Positions 30,101 through 35,200 of a stretch of DNA of 64,000 nucleotides are shown here, piece after piece. Below the pieces are notes generated by a model. It was not told where the DNA came from. It did not search any database and saw only the letters and a program-made list of their open reading frames with translations. Numbering within the stretch: the stretch's first letter is position 1; the number at the start of each line of letters is the position of its first letter. The translations under genes were made by a program, and so were the position numbers. Origin of the DNA: Onchidella celtica (lineage: Eukaryota; Mollusca; Gastropoda; Systellommatophora; Onchidiidae); NCBI GenBank assembly GCA_963931925.1, contig OZ007569.1:68645920-68709919 (forward strand). Reading direction: 5' to 3'.

Positions 30101-30974
30101 GCCGGTAATGAAATTAGCGCAGACAGATCCGAAATTATTTGTGATCACACAGATGAAAACGGCAAACTGTTTTCTTCGACCGTTTTTGTGTAATTAACAA
30201 TAGTTTATATGCGATTGGGCATCGAAATAGTACATTGTACAGGTAATAAACATACGTGCGTAAAACAAAGACAAAAGCACGTAGAAAGCTGGGATTTGCG
30301 CAGACTGTGAGGGAAAGATTGTTGCTGGAGACTTCATAGCAAGACATCGGGATGGGCCCACGGGGACTGTCGCAAATTTGATATCAAAAGAGTCAAATTT
30401 TAACATGAAAGCGTCTCCCGTTAATTGCTGCCCGCGGAGTGAATCTGACCGCATTGACCCCGGTGAGCATTCCAGCGCACGAGATTTATGACCGCCAGCC
30501 GGCGACAACTAAGAGGCGCGATTTGGAGCATTTTTGTACGCCGTGTAGAGGGCTTAGTTTTTAAAAATAAGTACAGGTAATCCAATCCCATAATAAAGAA
30601 ACAAATTTTCATATTGGATGAAACAAAGCTCTCTTGCACTGAAAAGTAAGTGGCCCTGTGGTGTAATAAAGTCATCAACCATTGTTACATTTTGGAAGTG
30701 TAAAGAAAATGGAAGTATTTCAAGTTCAGGAATATCTGTGATAGTGAAGTTCAATTTGCATCACAATGGACACAATCCATGGTAACACATATTTATTATA
30801 TTTGTACATCCACAGAAAAATATTGGCCAACGCTTCCGACGCACAGCGCAGTACACAAATCTTCCAAGACTGTTTTTGCAATCACGCAGGTCAAAGACCC
30901 CAGCCCTAGAAGACATTGAAAAGGATAATCTTGGATTATGTGAGCTCTTTTCACCATCTTCCAATTTTGATTAA
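69..30974 (+). CDS. XPO5: Exportin-5, 3' 26 exons (5' part outside the window)
   Basis: XPO5 is a karyopherin-beta export receptor that carries pre-miRNA hairpins and other double-stranded RNAs from nucleus to cytoplasm with RanGTP. Twenty-six exons could be joined: 69-145, 429-528, 968-1051, 2566-2691, 3437-3527, 3918-4046, 4577-4746, 5675-5770, 6306-6437, 6844-6950, 7718-7810, 8123-8222, 8731-8796, 9372-9481, 9812-9912, 12204-12300, 12667-12803, 13394-13491, 13972-14018, 21897-21991, 22599-22747, 23384-23488, 24771-24911, 26854-26922, 27593-27685, 30816-30974. Every junction is GT-AG with matching phase. The sum is 2772 nt, giving 923 residues and a TAA. By recalled comparison with human XPO5 (1204 aa), this starts near residue 280 and runs collinear to the C-terminus. 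The importin-beta N-terminal Ran-binding region and early HEAT repeats lie upstream. Introns are short except those holding transposons (14019-21896, 27686-30815). No break is seen in the frame. Confidence 0.95.
429..528 (+). CDS. XPO5: XPO5 exon w2
   Basis: The acceptor is TTCCATAG and the donor is GTATGT at 529. It encodes the conserved helix NFIFLKRLGEILLETGKQLC, equivalent to the YVFLKRLCQVLCALGNQLC region of human XPO5. Confidence 0.92.
968..1051 (+). CDS. XPO5: XPO5 exon w3
   Basis: This 84-nt phase-0 exon encodes PPNFEMYLKALLAFTQHPSQ. The human counterpart is NFGKYLESFLAFTTHPSQ. The donor is GTATTT at 1052. Confidence 0.93.
1095..1896. mobile_element. hAT-like non-autonomous DNA transposon
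   Basis: An 802-bp insertion in an XPO5 intron. It is bounded by an exact 11-bp inverted repeat, AGAGATGCCAA at 1095-1105 and TTGGCATCTCT at 1886-1896. Both sides carry the 8-bp direct repeat CCTTTATC (1087-1094 and 1897-1904). An 8-bp target duplication is the hAT signature. Subterminal GTCCCGC/GCGGGAC and GTCCCTC motifs repeat inside. No transposase frame is visible. Confidence 0.85.
1520..1580. repeat. AGATCT/CTAGAT-rich patch
   Basis: Inside the hAT-like element, short overlapping AGATCT and TCTAGATC words recur about six times within 60 bases. Similar words occur singly at about 6110, 11117, 28977, 39450 and 42978. Confidence 0.55.
2566..2691 (+). CDS. XPO5: XPO5 exon w4
   Basis: This phase-0 exon of 42 codons has acceptor TTTTCACAG and donor GTGGGT. 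It encodes FLRHPIASKDPIFQSILPTL, matching the LFRHEILSRDPLLLAIIPKYL region. Confidence 0.93.
3437..3527 (+). CDS. XPO5: XPO5 exon w5
   Basis: It starts VGFPSQ and contains CDYSRLEFDTDEEFN, a strongly conserved acidic segment (human CEYSRFDFDSDEDFN). The donor is GTGAGT at 3528. It ends in phase 1. Confidence 0.95.
3918..4046 (+). CDS. XPO5: XPO5 exon w6
   Basis: It encodes VVESIRTLTLMVPKLTF and ends at an Ala-Gly-type junction. The donor is GTAGGT at 4047. The one leftover base joins to AT at 4577-4578 to make Asp. Confidence 0.93.
4577..4746 (+). CDS. XPO5: XPO5 exon w7
   Basis: It encodes CNLSSPSFISWDACSVFLEA, matching human SPSFVQWEAMTLFLES, and ends at a GTCAGT donor. It joins w6 directly without the ORF-like stretch near 4404-4560. 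Confidence 0.94.
5675..5770 (+). CDS. XPO5: XPO5 exon w8
   Basis: It encodes DPLILSAVLSCISGLFPF followed by a TLPQVLAK end, nearly identical in layout to human DPLILSCVLTNVSALFPF. Phase 0 on both sides; the donor is GTAATA. Confidence 0.95.
6254..6331 (+). repeat. 38-bp tandem duplication of a splice acceptor
   Basis: The 6254-6291 segment and 6292-6331 are near-identical. Each contains a TTCAG acceptor followed by ATTTGATGCTGTTGTGTT. The second copy starts exon w9; the first is a decayed alternative acceptor at 6267. Confidence 0.85.
6306..6437 (+). CDS. XPO5: XPO5 exon w9
   Basis: It encodes SQAVKNVRVHACSVLVKICK, equivalent to human RAVRNVRRHACSSIIKMCR. The donor is GTGAGT. The acceptor and first 26 bases of the exon are duplicated just upstream (6254-6291). 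Confidence 0.94.
6844..6950 (+). CDS. XPO5: XPO5 exon w10
   Basis: It encodes FQHLYNCVKQLDSD and QMEKIILIEALIIV, matching LYNHVKQLLS and QMEKCALMEALVLIS. It ends in phase 2 before GTAAAG. Confidence 0.94.
7680..7727 (+). repeat. 22-bp tandem duplication of a splice acceptor
   Basis: The unit AGTTTTTCTTTTACAGTAAC occurs twice, followed by a partial third start. Acceptors end at 7695 and 7717. Use of the first would place an in-frame TAA at the second acceptor, so only 7717 keeps XPO5 open. Confidence 0.9.
7718..7810 (+). CDS. XPO5: XPO5 exon w11
   Basis: It encodes SNQFHDFARQSAFLEEVILP (human SNQFKNYERQKVFLEELMAP). The acceptor at 7717 is the second of two tandem copies. The donor is GTATGT at 7811. 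Confidence 0.94.
8123..8222 (+). CDS. XPO5: XPO5 exon w12
   Basis: It encodes CFMSYVGLDQAAVEPS and CGINRSH, aligned with human FIAYVGTDQ and CGLNRAR. The donor is GTAACT at 8223. Confidence 0.92.
8731..8796 (+). CDS. XPO5: XPO5 exon w13
   Basis: A 22-codon exon reading ITYCINTILAVIKRSQWPED, matching the human SILGVVKRTCWPTD block. The acceptor is CCCTTTCAG and the donor GTGAGT. Confidence 0.93.
9372..9481 (+). CDS. XPO5: XPO5 exon w14
   Basis: It encodes GGFVIQGDIGSFLRNPATPH followed by LLDNLIALLK (human GGFVVGYTSSGNPIFRNPC, LLDNLLALIR). The donor is GTAAGT at 9482. Confidence 0.94.
9812..9912 (+). CDS. XPO5: XPO5 exon w15
   Basis: Its first base completes a Lys codon. It then reads CLFMPEYLNLRHTDFTKAYD and ends DRLNILG, parallel to LYAPEMLAKMAEPFTKALD. 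The other two frames contain stops, which fixes the phase. Confidence 0.9.
10604..11746. repeat. Dispersed GTTCCGTACATGA motif cluster
   Basis: Exact forward copies lie at 10604-10616, 10953-10965, 11127-11139 and 11353-11365. Exact reverse copies lie at 10777-10789 and 11734-11746. A one-mismatch copy is at 11333-11345 and a half copy at 11526-11534. Spacing is irregular (about 20 to 200 bp). Confidence 0.9.
11485..11496. promoter_or_regulatory. Perfect palindrome with a CRE core
   Basis: TGTGACGTCACA is a 12-bp perfect palindrome containing TGACGTCA, the consensus CREB/ATF site. It lies inside the 13-mer-rich element. Binding is inferred from the consensus only. Confidence 0.4.
12204..12300 (+). 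CDS. XPO5: XPO5 exon w16
   Basis: It encodes DNSDSLVYRHPLERMQNFIT (human LNDSPVFKTVLERMQRFFS). The preceding intron (9913-12203) carries the 13-mer-rich inverted-repeat element. Confidence 0.91.
12667..12803 (+). CDS. XPO5: XPO5 exon w17
   Basis: It encodes FHILGNASQCLGAEFY and then LLPDYRARLFI, aligned with CFHILGKAGPSMQQDFY and IPDYRLRPML. The donor GTATCC is weak but gives an exact-length alignment when spliced to 13394. Confidence 0.88.
13394..13491 (+). CDS. XPO5: XPO5 exon w18
   Basis: It encodes NFIKPFVQWCPREQFSRVAI (human VFVKPLVLFCPPEHYEALVS). I chose the acceptor CTTTCAG at 13387-13393 over one nine bases upstream because only it restores Arg and the gap-free alignment. Confidence 0.88.
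13972..14018 (+). CDS. XPO5: XPO5 exon w19
   Basis: A 47-nt exon reading RLTERWQVINRRAEE, matching human RLSQKWQVINQR. The donor GTGAGT at 14019 opens the 7.9-kb intron that holds the SINE and the inverted LINE pair. Confidence 0.92.
14390..14440 (+). mobile_element. hAT-like end fragment
   Basis: This stretch resembles the left end of the element at 1095 position by position: CTCCCAACTCTCC, a TTTTTGC run, then GGACTATCC. The 1095 element reads ATGCCAAGTGTCC, TTTTGC, GGGACAGCC. I found no matching right end, so it is called a fragment. Confidence 0.4.
14441..15460. repeat. Imperfect 40-bp inverted repeat about 0.9 kb apart
   Basis: The segment 14441-14480 (ATCATACTAAGCCTGGTCAG, then ACACAGTCGG...) is the reverse complement of 15421-15460 with a few mismatches. 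The enclosed sequence has no recognised coding content. It could be the two ends of a decayed DNA transposon. Confidence 0.6.
15466..15936 (+). mobile_element. tRNA-derived SINE (Glu-like head)
   Basis: The 5' end looks like a tRNA-Glu gene: A box TGGTCTAGAGG at 15476-15486, a CTC anticodon-like loop, B box GGTTCAAAACC at 15519-15529 and a perfect CCGGG/CCCGG T-stem. The acceptor stem does not pair, so it is not a working tRNA. Next comes a body with GCGCATGTTAAAGATAC, similar to a central motif I associate with molluscan SINEs, and then an ATACAAA-repeat tail. RNA polymerase III transcription from the internal boxes is the family norm. No clear target duplication was found, so the ends are approximate. 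Confidence 0.75.
15974..18931 (-). mobile_element. RTE-like LINE copy A, 5'-truncated
   Basis: This copy runs from an ATG-repeat 3' tail at 15974 to 18931, where similarity to full-length copies C and D stops. It lacks 277 bp at the 5' end, that is the 5' UTR and the first codons. It is antisense to XPO5. It abuts copy B head to head, separated by about 6 bp. No target duplication surrounds it. Confidence 0.93.
16039..18930 (-). CDS. LINE copy A ORF: endonuclease-reverse transcriptase
   Basis: The frame from GLTAPSS to the C-terminus is open. AP-endonuclease motifs present are [37 protein letters not shown] and SDHHML. Reverse transcriptase motifs are [46 protein letters not shown] and [14 protein letters not shown] replaces the codon before EGWKVFVGG, removing the last 14-15 residues found in the other copies. 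The native start is missing: upstream reading continues into antisense sequence of copy B, giving a chimeric N-terminus. Confidence 0.85.
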   Translation of the reverse strand, partial: GLTAPSSNKSLRIASWNVRSMYETGKSAQVTMEMRRYRLHILGVSETRWIQSGLKQLNSGEKILYSGREDKKHTEGVAIILSKHAQRSLRGWEPYGRRIILASFTTKNKNINMNIVQIYAPTNEATDEDKDDFYNQLQEIVDTLPRKDVNIIMGDANAKIGQDNTGYEDIMGCNGLGQMNENGERFASFCAFNSYVIGGSVFPHKRIHKATWTSPDGVTENQIDHFCITRRFRRSLEDVIVQRGADVGSDHHMLRARLKLRLKKQGTRAGTKRRKFQVSLLDGDKKEEFQLTLRNRFKPLVDLEETVDLETHWAKVKGVLTSTCQDVLGEKKVEHKEWISQKSLDLIRIRRDLKEQVNASHTRSSRVGNQEEYRASAKEVKKSIKKDKEEFIGMLAEKAATGGHMRILYQTTKTLAGKYGKPEVPVKDYNRKAIFGKEAQAKRWIEHFNSLLNRPPPSNPPDILPARNDLPISCDPPTKAEINDAIKQLNRGKAAGPDQIPPEALKADAAGAAEGLHSLFSRIWIGGKFPKDWKEGHLVKLPKKGDLSNCSNYRGITLLSIPGKVFNRIILKRIQNATDQKLREEQAGFRSNRSTTDQIATLRIIVEQSLEWNSQLIVNFLDYEKAFDSIDRETLWRILRHYGIPEKMVNLIKSMYEGTSCRVVHDGELTDSFDIKTGVRQGCLLSPFLFVLVIDWLMKETTSGGRNGIQWTPWTQLDDLDFADDLALLSHTHDQMQAKTTALNKISESIGLRIHPAKSKVLKIVAPPSAQVRVGDQPLEDVESFCYLGSIIDNKGGTEAEVKARIGKAQAAFTSLSKIWRTKDISLKTKLRIFNSNVKSVLLYGCETWNASQACIKRIQVFINRCLRKLLKIRWTDKVSNEIVWKRTRQSPVREEIGRRRWRWIGHTLRRPGNSITKKVLDWNPQGKRSRGRPRGTWRRARENDVQRSGKTWNNVKRLAHDR
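18938..21456 (+). mobile_element. RTE-like LINE copy B, 5'-truncated, inverted to copy A
   Basis: It starts inside the endonuclease domain at CCAAGAAAAGATG and continues to the 3' end with a short ATGATG tail. It is sense to XPO5. It shares with copy A the variants TWTSPDG and a single EKA unit (copies C and D have WISPDG and EKAEKA), so A and B are sisters. They still differ at several residues (for example LRARL/LLARL and RPPPS/RSPPS), so the arms are not an identical fold-back. Confidence 0.93.
18941..21442 (+). CDS. LINE copy B ORF, partial endonuclease plus complete reverse transcriptase
   Basis: The coding part begins at [15 protein letters not shown], without the first third of the endonuclease. 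It runs through [29 protein letters not shown] and the arginine-rich C-terminus ([17 protein letters not shown]) to the stop after YPDPG. An open frame extends upstream to 18683, but that part is antisense copy A and is not LINE protein. Without the N-terminal catalytic residues the endonuclease should be inactive. Confidence 0.85.
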   Translation, partial: RKDVNIIMGDANAKIGQDNTGYEDIMGCNGLGQMNENGERFASFCAFNSYVIGGSVFPHKRIHKATWTSPDGVTENQIDHFCITRRFRRSLEDVIVQRGADVGSDHHMLLARLKLRLKKQGTRAGTKRRKFQVSLLDGDKKEEFQLTLRNRFKPLVDLEETVDLETHWAKVKGVLTSTCQDVLGEKKVEHKEWISQKSLDLIRIRRDLKEQVNASHTRSSRVGNQEEYRASAKEVKKSIKKDKEEFIGMLAEKAATGGHMRILYQTTKTLAGKYGKPEVPVKDYNRKAIFGKEAQAKRWIEHFNSLLNRSPPSNPPDILPARNDLPISCDPPTKAEINDAIKQLNRGKAAGPDQIPPEALKADAAGAAEGLHSLFSRIWIGGKFPKDWKEGHLVKLPKKGDLSNCSNYRGITLLSIPGKVFNRIILKRIQNATDPKLREEQAGFRSNRSTTDQIATLRIIVEQSLEWNSQLIVNFLDYEKAFDSIDRETLWRILRHYGIPEKMVNLIKSMYEGTSCRVVHDGELTDSFDIKTGVRQGCLLSPFLFVLVIDWLMKETTSGGRNGIQWTPWTQLDDLDFADDLALLSHTHDQMQAKTTALKKISESIGLRIHPAKSKVLKIVAPPSAQVRVGDQPLEDVESFCYLGSIIDNKGGTEAEVKARIGKAQAAFTSLSKIWRTKDISLKTKLRIFNSNVKSVLLYGCETWNASQACIKRIQVFINRCLRKLLKIRWTDKVSNEIVWKRTRQSPVREEIGRRRWRWIGDTLRRPGNSITKKVLDWNPQGKRSRGRPRGTWRRARENDVQRSGKTWNNIKRLAHDREGWKVFVGGLYPDPG
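21457..21896 (+). other. XPO5 intron remainder
   Basis: This is unique-looking AT-rich sequence between the LINE pair and exon w20. I see nothing functional in it beyond the polypyrimidine tract and the TTACAG acceptor. Confidence 0.5.
21897..21991 (+). CDS. XPO5: XPO5 exon w20
   Basis: It encodes DDPESQEVLEEQLVRQLTKE, nearly the same as human ENPESQEMLEEQLVRMLTRE. The acceptor is TTCTTACAG and the donor GTAAGT. Confidence 0.95.
22599..22747 (+). CDS. XPO5: XPO5 exon w21, variable acidic segment
   Basis: It encodes a poorly conserved linker with AKEEMAMEDGGD, followed by FKELSELGITVIG. The linker is equivalent to the human DGDDEEMMATE region, and the end to AMAELTDLGKCLM. Phase and both splice sites fit. 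Confidence 0.88.
23384..23488 (+). CDS. XPO5: XPO5 exon w22
   Basis: It encodes FSWSDTSVCHRCSHLLWPVC (human LAWKDTLSCQRTTSQLCWPLL). A T-rich tract precedes the CAG acceptor; the donor is GTATCT. Confidence 0.92.
23925..24692. mobile_element. piggyBac-like MITE, copy 1
   Basis: It is flanked by TTAA at 23921-23924 and 24693-24696. It is a close match to the element at 52798-53563 in the same orientation. Its left end is CGCTCACCCTGCGCGCTACC; the right end is less well preserved (GGCAGGGTGAG, then extra bases). It has repeated GGTCAGTGAC/GTCACTGACC words near both ends and no transposase. It lies in an XPO5 intron. Confidence 0.78.
24771..24911 (+). CDS. XPO5: XPO5 exon w23
   Basis: It encodes AAQHVFMSILSGLQLHGQHE, matching FTSVLKGLQMHGQHDGC. 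Phase 0 on both sides, 47 codons. Confidence 0.95.
25103..26214. mobile_element. Solo LTR of an LTR retrotransposon (fossil)
   Basis: A 1112-bp unit begins TGTCACGAG and ends TTTGTGACA, the TG...CA ends of an LTR. It is flanked by the 5-bp duplication GTCAA at 25098-25102 and 26215-26219. An AATAAA at 26107-26112, about 100 bp before the right end, fits an R/U5 boundary and suggests + orientation. Base composition differs from its surroundings (C-poor, G-rich on +). No internal region remains, as expected after LTR-LTR recombination. The family cannot be assigned. The exact flanks suggest a moderate to young age. Confidence 0.82.
26854..26922 (+). CDS. XPO5: XPO5 exon w24
   Basis: It encodes KFPALTRVLHQIPDVDAKLI (human RYLEIRAVMEQIPEIQKDSL). 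The intron before it carries a solo LTR. Confidence 0.92.
27593..27685 (+). CDS. XPO5: XPO5 exon w25
   Basis: A lysine-rich exon with KKKKETFKKIVANIIG, equivalent to human KRRKDQFKRLIAGCIG. The donor is GTAAGT at 27686. Confidence 0.92.
28107..30545. mobile_element. CAC-ended DNA transposon, Chapaev-like
   Basis: A 2439-bp insertion in the last XPO5 intron with exact 15-bp terminal inverted repeats CACGGCGTACAAAAA (28107-28121 and 30531-30545). TAGA duplications lie on both sides (28103-28106 and 30546-30549). CAC ends with a 4-bp duplication are typical of the Chapaev branch of the CACTA/Mirage/Chapaev group. GC-rich subterminal regions with TTAGTTG and CGCCG in inverted orientation lie at both ends. 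Only short broken frames are present; one on the - strand (29179-29421) with SFIGNHCHK could be a transposase remnant. Confidence 0.78.
30816..30974 (+). CDS. XPO5: XPO5 terminal exon w26
   Basis: It reads NIGQRFRR and YTNLPRLFL and ends in SPSSNFD plus TAA. This matches human GEQFRKEVHIKNLPSLF; the last 25 residues diverge, as is usual in this family. The acceptor ATCCACAG lies 270 bases past the CAC-ended transposon. Confidence 0.92.
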   Translation, partial: KNIGQRFRRTAQYTNLPRLFLQSRRSKTPALEDIEKDNLGLCELFSPSSNFD

Positions 30975-31506
30975 TTTCCTTCATTGCTTTGAAATGCGAC
31001 CACTTTTAATCACTGATATTTTTCACTGTTATTGTGAAATTGTGTGTTGTACTTGATTGTTCACTGTTGTACATTTGTAAAAAAAACTTTAAAAGTACAA
31101 AGAGAATATTTTACTTGCCTGTTAGTTTCGTGTTCTGAGTGAAATTTAGATGTTTCTTGGAACTGGTTTTTAATTCACTTTATTGTGAAATCAAATTGTT
31201 GCTTGGGTAACAACCAGACTTAATTAATGTTGTGTTGTATTTCACTATTGATTGTTCACAAATACTGACAAAACACTAGTGCAGTGTACATTAAGAAAAA
31301 TTTAGTCTTAGATGTCCCAGACTATTGCTGAAAATGGGATGAGATTTCATTTATAAAACTGACAAACCAGATATGCTTATGTTTGAAGTGTTAGAGGTAC
31401 AAATTTATTGATATTACTTGAAGCACTATTGTTGAACACAGGGGGAAAATGACAACCAGAACTCTTAGACAGTTTATCCTGTTCTCTCTCTTTGAAAAGC
31501 CAGTGG

Positions 31507-31512
31507 AATAAA
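31507..31512 (+). other. XPO5: Candidate XPO5 polyadenylation signal
   Basis: AATAAA about 535 bases after the stop codon is the first exact hexamer on the strand. Usage is inferred only. Confidence 0.4.
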
Positions 31513-31888
31513 GCTCTTCAAAGGCTTTGCTGTCTTGATAAGGACTGCAAGGATTTAATTCTGTTGTGCCTGCTCAAAAATCAAAATAGAATATATAAAA
31601 AAACACTGCATAGGCCTGGTCAGATAAAAGTTTCAAATCTGACTTGGGCTGATGGAAGCCCAACCCTCGCCACTGATATATAGCCCCATAGGGGGACCCC
31701 ATGAAGGATACCGATTTCTGACTCTGAGCCCATAGGTACCGTAAGCGATAGGGATTTTTTTTACATAATCTCACTAATCACACAGAGATGCTGCCTGCTA
31801 TCGGCTGCAGTCGGTGTGCAAAGGACCCACCTGTTTTGTTGGAATGAAAAGTGAATTCTTATTCGCGCTGAATCGAGACATGGGAAAG

Positions 31889-31902
31889 GTGTGACGTCAC
31901 AC
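31889..31902. promoter_or_regulatory. 14-bp palindrome with a CRE core
   Basis: GTGTGACGTCACAC is a perfect palindrome around TGACGTCA, the CREB/ATF consensus. It lies in the convergent intergenic region, away from any visible promoter. Confidence 0.35.
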
Positions 31903-32290
31903 TTCCAGACTGGGGAAGTTTTCTACTGACCCTGTCAAAGCTGGACAGGACTGTGGAAAAAATCTGATTGAAGATTTGAAATCTGCGGTCCCAAAGTAAC
32001 AAAGTCAGTGAGCAGAATTGGCTTTTTCTTGAATAATAACTATGAAAAAAATTATCACAAATTAAATTTTAAAAAATTTTAAGTCCAGCATTTGACCAAC
32101 AGATTTTGAAGTGTGTAATGAGCCTGAGTATATAGGTATCTAGATCAAAATCTATGCTGATGTCCACTTCACAACTATCAAGCATGAACGTCTATGCTTA
32201 TAGGCACGAAACTACTCAGCGCCCTTTATATGTAGCATTGAAATGTTAGGCACACACCTATAAGCGCTTACCTCATCATCATTGCCTTTC

Positions 32291-35200
32291 TCACCCTGGA
32301 TCAGGGTATAGGCCACCAACAAACACTTTCCATCCCTCTCTATCATGGGCCAGCTTCTTTACATTATTCCAAGTCTTTCCGCTTCGTTGCACATCATTTT
32401 CTCTGGCTCTTCTCCACGTTCCGCGCGGCCTTCCTCTTGATCTTTTGCCCTGGGGATTCCAATCCAATACCTTCTTCGTGATGCTGTTTCCTGGCCTCCT
32501 GAGAGTGTGGCCGATCCATCTCCATCGCCTCCTACCGATTTCCTCTCTTACCGGGCTCTGTCTTGTTCTTTTCCATACAATTTCATTGCTGACCTTGTCT
32601 GTCCATCTGATCTTAAGTAGCTTCCTCAAACATCTGTTGATGAAAACTTGGATTCTCTTTATGCAGGCCTGGGACGCATTCCAAGTCTCACATCCATACA
32701 ACAGGACTGACTTCACGTTCGAGTTGAATATCCTCAGCTTTGTTTTTAGAGATATATCCTTGGTTCTCCAAATCTTGCTTAAGGACGTGAAAGCTGCCTG
32801 TGCCTTTCCAATTCGTGCTTTGACTTCTGCCTCTGTTCCTCCCTTTTTGTCAATGATACTACCAAGATAGCAGAAGGACTCTACATCTTCCAGTGGTTGA
32901 TCTCCTACTCTGACTTGTGCACTTGGGGGTGCAACAATTTTTAGGACCTTCGACTTCGCAGGATGTATCCTCAATCCAATAGATTCTGAAATTTTGTTTA
33001 GAGCTGTAGTCTTTGCTTGCATCTGGTCGTGTGTGTGCGACAATAGTGCCAAGTCATCTGCAAAATCTAGATCGTCCAGCTGTGTCCATGGGGTCCATTG
33101 TATGCCATTTCTTCCTCCACTGGTGGTTTCTTTCATAAGCCAATCAATCACCAGGACAAACAGAAATGGGGACAGCAAACAACCCTGCCTAACACCAGTC
33201 TTGATATCAAAGCTGTCAGTAAGCTCGCCATCGTGTACGACTCTGCAACTTGTCCCCTCGTACATGCTTTTGATAAGGTTCACCATCTTCTCTGGGATTC
33301 CATAATGTCTCAATATTCTCCACAGTGTTTCTCTATCGATGCTATCAAAGGCCTTCTCGTAGTCAAGGAAGTTCACTATCAGTTGGGAGTTCCACTCTAG
33401 CGACTGCTCTACTATGATTCTCAGCGTGGCGATCTGGTCGGTGGTTGATCGATTACTCCTGAAACCAGCTTGCTCCTCACGAAGTTTTTGGTCTGTTGCA
33501 TTCTGTATTCGCTTGAGAATAATCCGATTGAAAACCTTTCCTGGGATGGAGAGAAGTGTGATTCCTCTGTAGTTACTACAATTGCTGAGGTCCCCTTTTT
33601 TTGGAAGCTTCACGAGGTGTCCTTCCTTCCAGTCCTTTGGAAACTTGCCTCCGATCCAAATCCTCGAGAATAGTGAGTGCAGACCCTCTGCAGCCCCAGC
33701 AGCATCTGCCTTCAGCGCCTCTGGTGGGATCTGATCTGGTCCAGCTGCCTTGCCTCGATTTAACTGCTTTATGGCATCATTAATCTCTGCTTTAGTCGGA
33801 GGGTCGCAACTGATCGGTAAATCATTTCTTGCGGGTAGAATGTCGGGTGGGTTACTTGGTGGAGGTCTGTTCAAGAGGCTGTTAAAATGTTCTATCCATC
33901 TTTTTGCCTGAGCTTCCTTTCCAAAAATAGCCTTCCTGTTGTAATCCTTGACAGGAACTTCAGGTTTTCCATATTTTCCAGCAAGAGTCTTTGTAGTCTG
34001 GTAGAGGATCCTCATGTGTCCTCCTGTTGCTGCCTTCTCTGCTTTCTCTGCTAACATTCCTATGAACTCCTCTTTGTCTTTTTTAATTGATTTTTTGACC
34101 TCTTTAGCTGATGCCCGGTACTCTTCCTGGTTACCAACTCTTGAGCTTCTTGTACGACTTGCATTTACCTGTTCTTTTAGGTCTCTTCTTATCCTTATCA
34201 AGTCCAGTGATTTTTGACTGATCCATTCCCTGTGTTCCACTTTCTTTTCCCCAAGAACATCCTGACATGTCGATGTAAGTACTCCTTTTACCTTAGCCCA
34301 GTGAGTCTCCAAATCTACCGTCTCTTCGAGGTCAACAAGGGGTTTGAATCTATTCCTCAGTGTCAGCTGGAACTCTTCCTTCTTGTCTCCATCCAGAAGG
34401 CTCACTTGAAACTTTCTCCTCTTTGTTCCTGCTCTGGTACCTTGTTTCTTGAGGCGGAGTTTGAGTCTTGCCAGCAGCATGTGATGGTCAGATCCAACAT
34501 CAGCTCCTCTCTGTACTATGACATCCTCCAGTGAGCGTCTGAATCGTCGGGTGATGCAAAAGTGGTCAATCTGGTTTTCAGTTACTCCATCCGGTGAAAT
34601 CCAAGTGGCCTTATGGATCCTCTTGTGTGGGAATACTGAACCTCCAATCACATAGCTGTTAAATGCGCAGAAACTTGCAAACCGCTCTCCATTCTCATTC
34701 ATTTGTCCCAAACCATTGCACCCCATAATGTCCTCATACCCTGTATTGTCCTGTCCTATCTTGGCATTGGCGTCTCCCATTATAATGTTCACATCTTTTC
34801 TTGGCAATGTGTCAACTATTTCCTGAAGCTGGTTGTAGAAATCGTCCTTGTCCTCATCGGTTGCTTCATTTGTTGGGGCGTATATCTGCACAATGTTCAT
34901 GTTGATGTTCTTGTTCTTTGTAGTAAATGATGCCAATATAATTCTTCTTCCGTAGGGTTCCCATCCCCTCAGTGACCTCTGGGCGTGCTTGCTCAAGATG
35001 ATCGCTACTCCTTCTGTATGCTTTTTGTCCTCCCTTCCAGAATACAAAATCTTTTCCCCCGAATTAAGTTGTTTCAGTCCGGACTGTATCCAGCGGGTCT
35101 CGCTAACTCCAAGTATGTGCAGTCTGTATCGCCTCATCTCCATTGTAACCTGGGCACTCTTTCCTGCTTCATACATGGAGCGGACATTCCACGACGCAAT

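Larger units (their letters stand above)
30975..32259 (+). other. XPO5 3' UTR and start of the intergenic region
   Basis: Downstream of the stop, the first canonical + strand AATAAA is at 31507-31512. The rest up to the LINE copy C duplication is AT-rich and has no coding signal. Confidence 0.5.
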
